Source of the DNA: Blumeriella jaapii
Taxonomy: Eukaryota; Ascomycota; Leotiomycetes; Helotiales; Drepanopezizaceae
Direction of reading: 5' to 3'
Assembly: GCA_009599575.1 (NCBI GenBank)
Contig: VWND01000064.1
Location: forward strand, 62,001 to 126,000
Length of the DNA stretch: 64,000 nt
Shown: positions 60,206-64,000 of the stretch, piece by piece
How positions within the stretch are numbered: the stretch's first letter is position 1
Layout: every line of letters starts with the position of its first letter
Translations under genes and position numbers: made by a program
The notes under the pieces: model-generated
Told to the model about the DNA's origin: nothing
The model's input: only the letters and a program-made list of their open reading frames with translations
Databases searched by the model: none

Positions 60206-61527
60206 ATGTGTTTTGGTGGTCGGAACGATGTGGACGCGAAGAGGAGTAGGGAGATCGATGCTCTCATCCATAGAGACGAGAAGGCTTCGACAAAGGTCGT
60301 GAAACTACTGCTGTTGGGTAAGCAATGTGCCTCCCCCAATCGAACGACGACCCCCGACTAACTGGGCGCGTGCGCAGGCGCTGGAGAGAGTGGAAAATCC
60401 ACGATTTTAAAGCAGATGCGATTGATCTACACCAAGAATGGATTCTCCAAGAACGAGAAGGAGGAATGGCGAGTCATCATCTTCCACAATATCCTCGACG
60501 GTCTGCGAATGACCATTGACGCGATGGACGATTTCAACATCGCATTCCAATATGAAAACACCACGGTATGTTGAAGCCCTCCTGTTTGAGGACAGTCATG
60601 AGATACTCGGTACCTACGAAAAGACGTTGCGCATCGATTCTGATCCCCGGTCCCCAGGTCCATCTTCCAGTGATTATGCAAGAGAAAGATCTCCGCCCCA
60701 ACGAGCCCGTTCCAGTTGAGTATCTGCGAGCCTTCAAGGACATGTGGAGAGACCCCGGCATACAGAAGGCTATCGAGAGAGGCAACGAATATGCACTGCA
60801 TGACAACTTGAGCTAGTCGGTACTTCCGATCTGGGGAGCGTGACGGCGTGCTGACCACATGAACAGTTTTTTCCAAGATCTCGACCGATTGTTCAACAAA
60901 GAGTTCGTACCCACCGATCAAGATGTGCTGCGCGCGAGGCTTCGAACGACCGGTATTACGGAAACGGTCTTCGACCTCGGATCGTTGCAGTACCGGATGT
61001 TCGATGTTGGAGGACAGAGATCGGAACGCAAGAAGTGGATCCATTGCTTCGAAAACGTCAACGCGTTGATGTTCCTCGTGGCGATTAGTGGTTATGACCA
61101 ATGTTTGGCTGAGGACAAAGAGGGAGTAAGTGGTCGGCGCGAATCGGTATCGGTTAAGTGGTGCGTGCTAACCGATCTCCAGAACCAAATGCAAGAGGCT
61201 CTCATGCTCTGGGAGTCCATCGCCAACTCTCACTGGTTCAAGCACTCCGCATTGATCCTCTTCCTCAACAAGATGGATTTGTTCAAGGCTAAAGTGGCCG
61301 GCAGCCCCATTACTAAATTCGGCTTTTCCGATTTCCACGGCGACACTCGCAACCCGCATGCCACCAGCAAGTACTTCATGGACAAATTCATTGCGTTAAA
61401 TCGAAGCCCCGGCCGAGAAGTGTACGCTCATTTCACCAACGCCACCGATACCGACCTTCTCAAGGTGACTATGGCCTCGGTCCAGGACATGATCATTCAA
61501 CGGAATCTCCAAAAACTGATTCTCTGA
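60206..61527 (+). CDS. gna-2: Heterotrimeric G-protein alpha subunit, fungal group II (GanA/GNA-2 type)
   Basis: Five exons: 60206-60317, 60378-60565, 60658-60815, 60867-61125 and 61183-61527, giving 353 residues, the normal size. Introns are 51-92 bp; the first and last have CTAAC branch sites. P-loop GAGESGKST at 38-46; switch I with catalytic R177; switch II DVGGQ at 199-203 with catalytic Q203; NKMD at 268-271; ATDT near the C-terminus. The N-terminus is MCFGGR, as in group II subunits. It lacks the G2 needed for myristoylation, but C2 could be palmitoylated. The C-terminus ends KLIL without the cysteine targeted by pertussis toxin. It would couple a membrane receptor to cAMP or MAP-kinase signalling. 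Intact. Confidence 0.93.
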
Positions 61528-62234
61528 GATGATCATCAGACCTCCCAACGCTTCTGGTACCGACTCGCGGGAAGCCACATCAGGGTTGGATGACCCATCT
61601 CCACCATCCACATGTTCTGCGTTGACTACATGACGACTCGTGCGTGGTAACGACTTTGACGAACCGATCGCAATCCCTTCCGATACCCACCCTCTACGCA
61701 GCCGCTTGTTTGAGTGGATGATGTTGTTTTCCTGTACATGATTGAAGCCATGGCCCGCCTTTTTCTGCTTTTTGAAGCGTTGCCTTGGGCGATTTGGAGG
61801 ACGCGATCCGCTCTTCGCCTCCTTCCTGCGCAAGGTCGGTCACCTTTCGTCCTCTGGGCGGCGGCGGGCGTCGTTGCATCGACATGACATGATGACATGG
61901 GCCCCCTTGGGACGATGAGAGCATGGTATTTCAGGAGAGAGCCCGCTTGGGGCTCCACGCTCTCCTGCTGGCGATGCAGTCCGTCGTCGCGAGCATCGTG
62001 ACCCGGATGGATTTCTCGCATGTCCATAGCGTTGAAAAATGAAAGAGAAATCGACCAACACCTGGTCGTCACGTGTTGAGATAGCTGATATTTGTGTGCA
62101 CTTGGCACCCGCCTCTGGTTGGCCCGACAAGCCTCCATCGCCCAGACGGAGTGTCATACTGTGCTGTATGTACAGTACTGTACTGTGTCCCACCACACGC
62201 CTCGCTCCAACACTCGGCCATTCCATACAACATG

Positions 62235-62280
62235 GCTCTCTCTCTCTCTCTTTTTTTTTCTCTCTCTCTCTCCCTCGCTC
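62235..62280. repeat. CT microsatellite with T run
   Basis: (CT)n, then nine to ten T, then (CT)n. Confidence 0.85.
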
Positions 62281-62609
62281 AATCAACTCCCGGCATCTCA
62301 TTGAAAAGAATAAAAGAAGAACAAACGAAGAACAAGCGAAGAAAAAAAGAAGAAAAAATTTAGAAGAAAAAAAAACCTGCCTGGTTTCAAAGGCTGTCAT
62401 CGGCACTACAGTATGTTTCACCTTGAGCCCTTGGTACTGACTCATCGTCGTGCAGTACAGTACTGCACACTACAGACAGTACCAAGCCTCGTGGTCGCGG
62501 GTATCAGCGGCCGGGATCCACCTTCCTTCCCTGTCCTGGGGTGGGGGTGGGGTGGGGGTGGGTACCGCCGCCTCCGGTACTTGACTAAGCAAGTTGCACA
62601 GCACTGTAG

Positions 62610-62802
62610 GAAAGAACGGGAGGAGGAAAGAGCGGGAGGTGGAAAGAACGGGAGGAGGAAAGGACGGACGAATGAAGGAACGAAAGAGGAAAGGACGGGA
62701 GAAAGGAACAATCAAAGGAAGAAGGAAACAAAGAAAGGAAGCAAGGAAGCACGGAAGCAAGGAAGCATGGAAGCAAGGAAGCAAGGAAGGAAGGAAGGAA
62801 GG
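62610..62802. repeat. Purine-rich GGAA/AAGGAAGC repeat tract
   Basis: Almost 200 bases of A and G on the plus strand, with GGGAGGAAAG units first and GGAAGCAA units at the end. Confidence 0.8.
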
Positions 62803-63214
62803 CCGTCGCATCCCATGCGGCAAAGTCACTTTCTATCTACTGCATGATACAGAACTATATATAGTACAGTACATATATCACAATGAACTGTATTATACTG
62901 GCTCTACGGCTTCTGTTGTCACTTCTAGTTGTTGCCGACTCTTGCGCTGATTTACTGTGTATGGCCTGCGTATTCAGGGAATTGGCTCATTTATCTGTCC
63001 CCTTTCTTCTAATTCAGTCTTGGCCATTACTTTCCCCTTTTTCTTTTCCTCTTCCCACCCCTTCTTCGGTTCGGATTCAAATCGTTCTTGAGGTCCATCT
63101 GACTAAGCTTAACTGATTGTCCAGTACTTCGTGTATGGCCATTTTCCATGCAAGATCCAAAATTCGCTTCATGTACTGTGTAGATTCTACATAATTGAGA
63201 GGTGATAGATATCA

Positions 63215-63385
63215 TGTGACTGGTCACATGAGTGTCTGATCACGTTATTGAGAAGAACGTGACTTGTCATGTGATCCGCGTGTTGTGCTTAGTACAGTAC
63301 TGTATTTATTCGACGACGCCCAACCTTACAACTCAGAACCCCGTAGTCAATGCAATCCACCTACGGAACCTCTTGCGCCCTGACA
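63215..63385 (+). repeat. LTR-like sequence related to the 6-kb element's LTR, not RIP-mutated
   Basis: 171 bp, TGTGACTGG to CCCTGACA, against 175 bp, TGTGAAGGG to CCTTGACA at 25355 and 31185. The 3' third shares AGAACCCCGTAGT, AATGCAA, ACGGAACCTCTTG and GCGCCC-type blocks in the same order, and the 5' part shares TCACGTT and GTGAT motifs. No exact target duplication is visible, so it may be a degenerate solo LTR or the 5' LTR of a truncated element. Confidence 0.6.
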
Positions 63386-64000
63386 ATAGCATCAGTACCA
63401 CACGATGTAAGATTATTCGATTTGTGGAGCGGTTGTGTCCTGGAGCAGAGGTGCACGTTACTGTACGTCGGGTCCCTTGAACCCCCAGCTGGACGTCGAC
63501 TGCTTGGTGCTATTACTGATTTTGCGGCGCAAGAAAGCAGCCAGCTCAGTCATGGGAATTCTACCGCCGCTATCGATATGCTTGATGGTCTCTCTACGCT
63601 GCCTGTGCCCGAGATAACGCGACACGGAACTCCACATGTCAGCAGCCTCGGGTGCAGCATGGTGTTGTGGTCCCCCAACTGGGATCGAAGAAGAGCCTCT
63701 GAGCGCGTACGCAGATAAGAGGAGTGGAGGTGTGTATATTTCCACACTACTTCTACATACTGTACCATGTACATGAACTTATCATCCCTTATGCCGCAGA
63801 GCTGCGTCTACAGTACAGTATGTATGTACTGTACTCCGCAGGACAAGGGGGCCACAGCGAAAAGTCATGATTACAGAAACATTTCTACCATGTCTTACTT
63901 TCTACGCACGCATGCTTACCCGACACCCGCGCGCGACCCATGTTCTCACATCCTGCACTCCCATCGGGCGTGAAACATGCAAGTCAACCCCGATCCATCA
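63386..64000. other. Right end of window, no supported gene
   Basis: Open frames on both strands (for example 63350-63718 plus and 63745-63458 minus) overlap and match nothing I know. If the LTR-like sequence is a 5' LTR, this could be internal sequence of an element, but no Gag or Pol signature is visible. Confidence 0.4.
63812..63835. repeat. Hairpin made of TACAGTAC palindrome halves
   Basis: Stem AGTACAGTA (63812-63820) pairs with TACTGTACT (63827-63835) around a 6-base loop. Another copy of the palindrome is at 63291-63304. Confidence 0.7.

Larger units (their letters stand above)
61528..63214. other. Gene-free region after G-alpha
   Basis: 1.7 kb without a supportable gene. It contains a CT microsatellite, a purine-rich repeat tract and several TACAGTAC palindromes (62170-62183, 62451-62468, 62861-62876). 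Open frames on both strands read only low-complexity peptides. Confidence 0.55.

Noticed and set aside
62413..62847. 144-codon plus-strand open frame rich in K, R, E and G
   Set aside because: Translation of the purine-rich repeat tract; also open on the other strand.
1..64000. CRISPR arrays, tRNA or rRNA genes, and a Starship-type captain recombinase
   Set aside because: None seen. The tandem repeats have no spacer structure, no cloverleaf or rRNA core was recognised, and no tyrosine recombinase frame is present.

Overview
The window comes from a filamentous ascomycete (Pezizomycotina-type) nuclear chromosome. Genes carry 47-80 bp GT-AG introns with CTAAC/CTGAC-type branch sites. The products are typical fungal ones: GH3 beta-glucosidase, Mlo2/UBR7, MCM2, GGPP synthase, the SIN component Cdc14, and a group II G-alpha. 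The repeats bear the mark of RIP (repeat-induced point mutation): C:G to T:A changes that turn CAA, CAG and TGG codons into stops. The genome is bipartite. Bases 1-36,447 are an AT-rich block of nested, inactivated LTR retrotransposons. Bases 36,448-64,000 are ordinary gene space. The border falls exactly at the end of an LTR.

Left block. One old 11.3-kb Ty3-type element ('family A', coding strand minus) spans 525-36,447 and is split by three younger insertions. These are a second family A copy (1,910-13,216), a chromodomain Ty3/gypsy element (13,977-21,277) and a 6.0-kb Ty3/gypsy element with 175-bp LTRs (25,355-31,359). Each insertion has paired LTRs and target-site duplications (ATGC, TAGTT, GACAA; ACGT for the host copy). 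Removing the insertions leaves 11,296 bp, almost equal to the 11,307 bp of the nested copy. Family A carries about 3.2 kb of extra, unrecognised coding sequence between integrase and the 3' LTR, and a 33-bp repeat with inverted ends that occurs four times, always as 11 codons. The chromodomain element is far less mutated and carries on its antisense strand a two-exon gene with a cysteine-rich N-terminus.

Right block. Seven genes alternate strictly in strand: GH3 beta-glucosidase (+), Mlo2/UBR7-like ubiquitin-ligase protein (-), MCM2 (+), GGPP synthase (-), Cdc14 of the septation initiation network (+), a very large MFS transporter (-), and a G-alpha subunit (+). Three divergent pairs share promoters: mlo2-mcm2, ggs1-cdc14 and MFS-G-alpha. 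They have no obvious common pathway; mcm2 and cdc14 are cell-cycle genes. The mlo2-like gene shows an apparent single-base frameshift. The last 7 kb is gene-poor and rich in simple repeats and copies of a TACAGTACTGTA palindrome. Near 63.2 kb there is an unmutated LTR-like sequence related to the 175-bp LTRs on the left.
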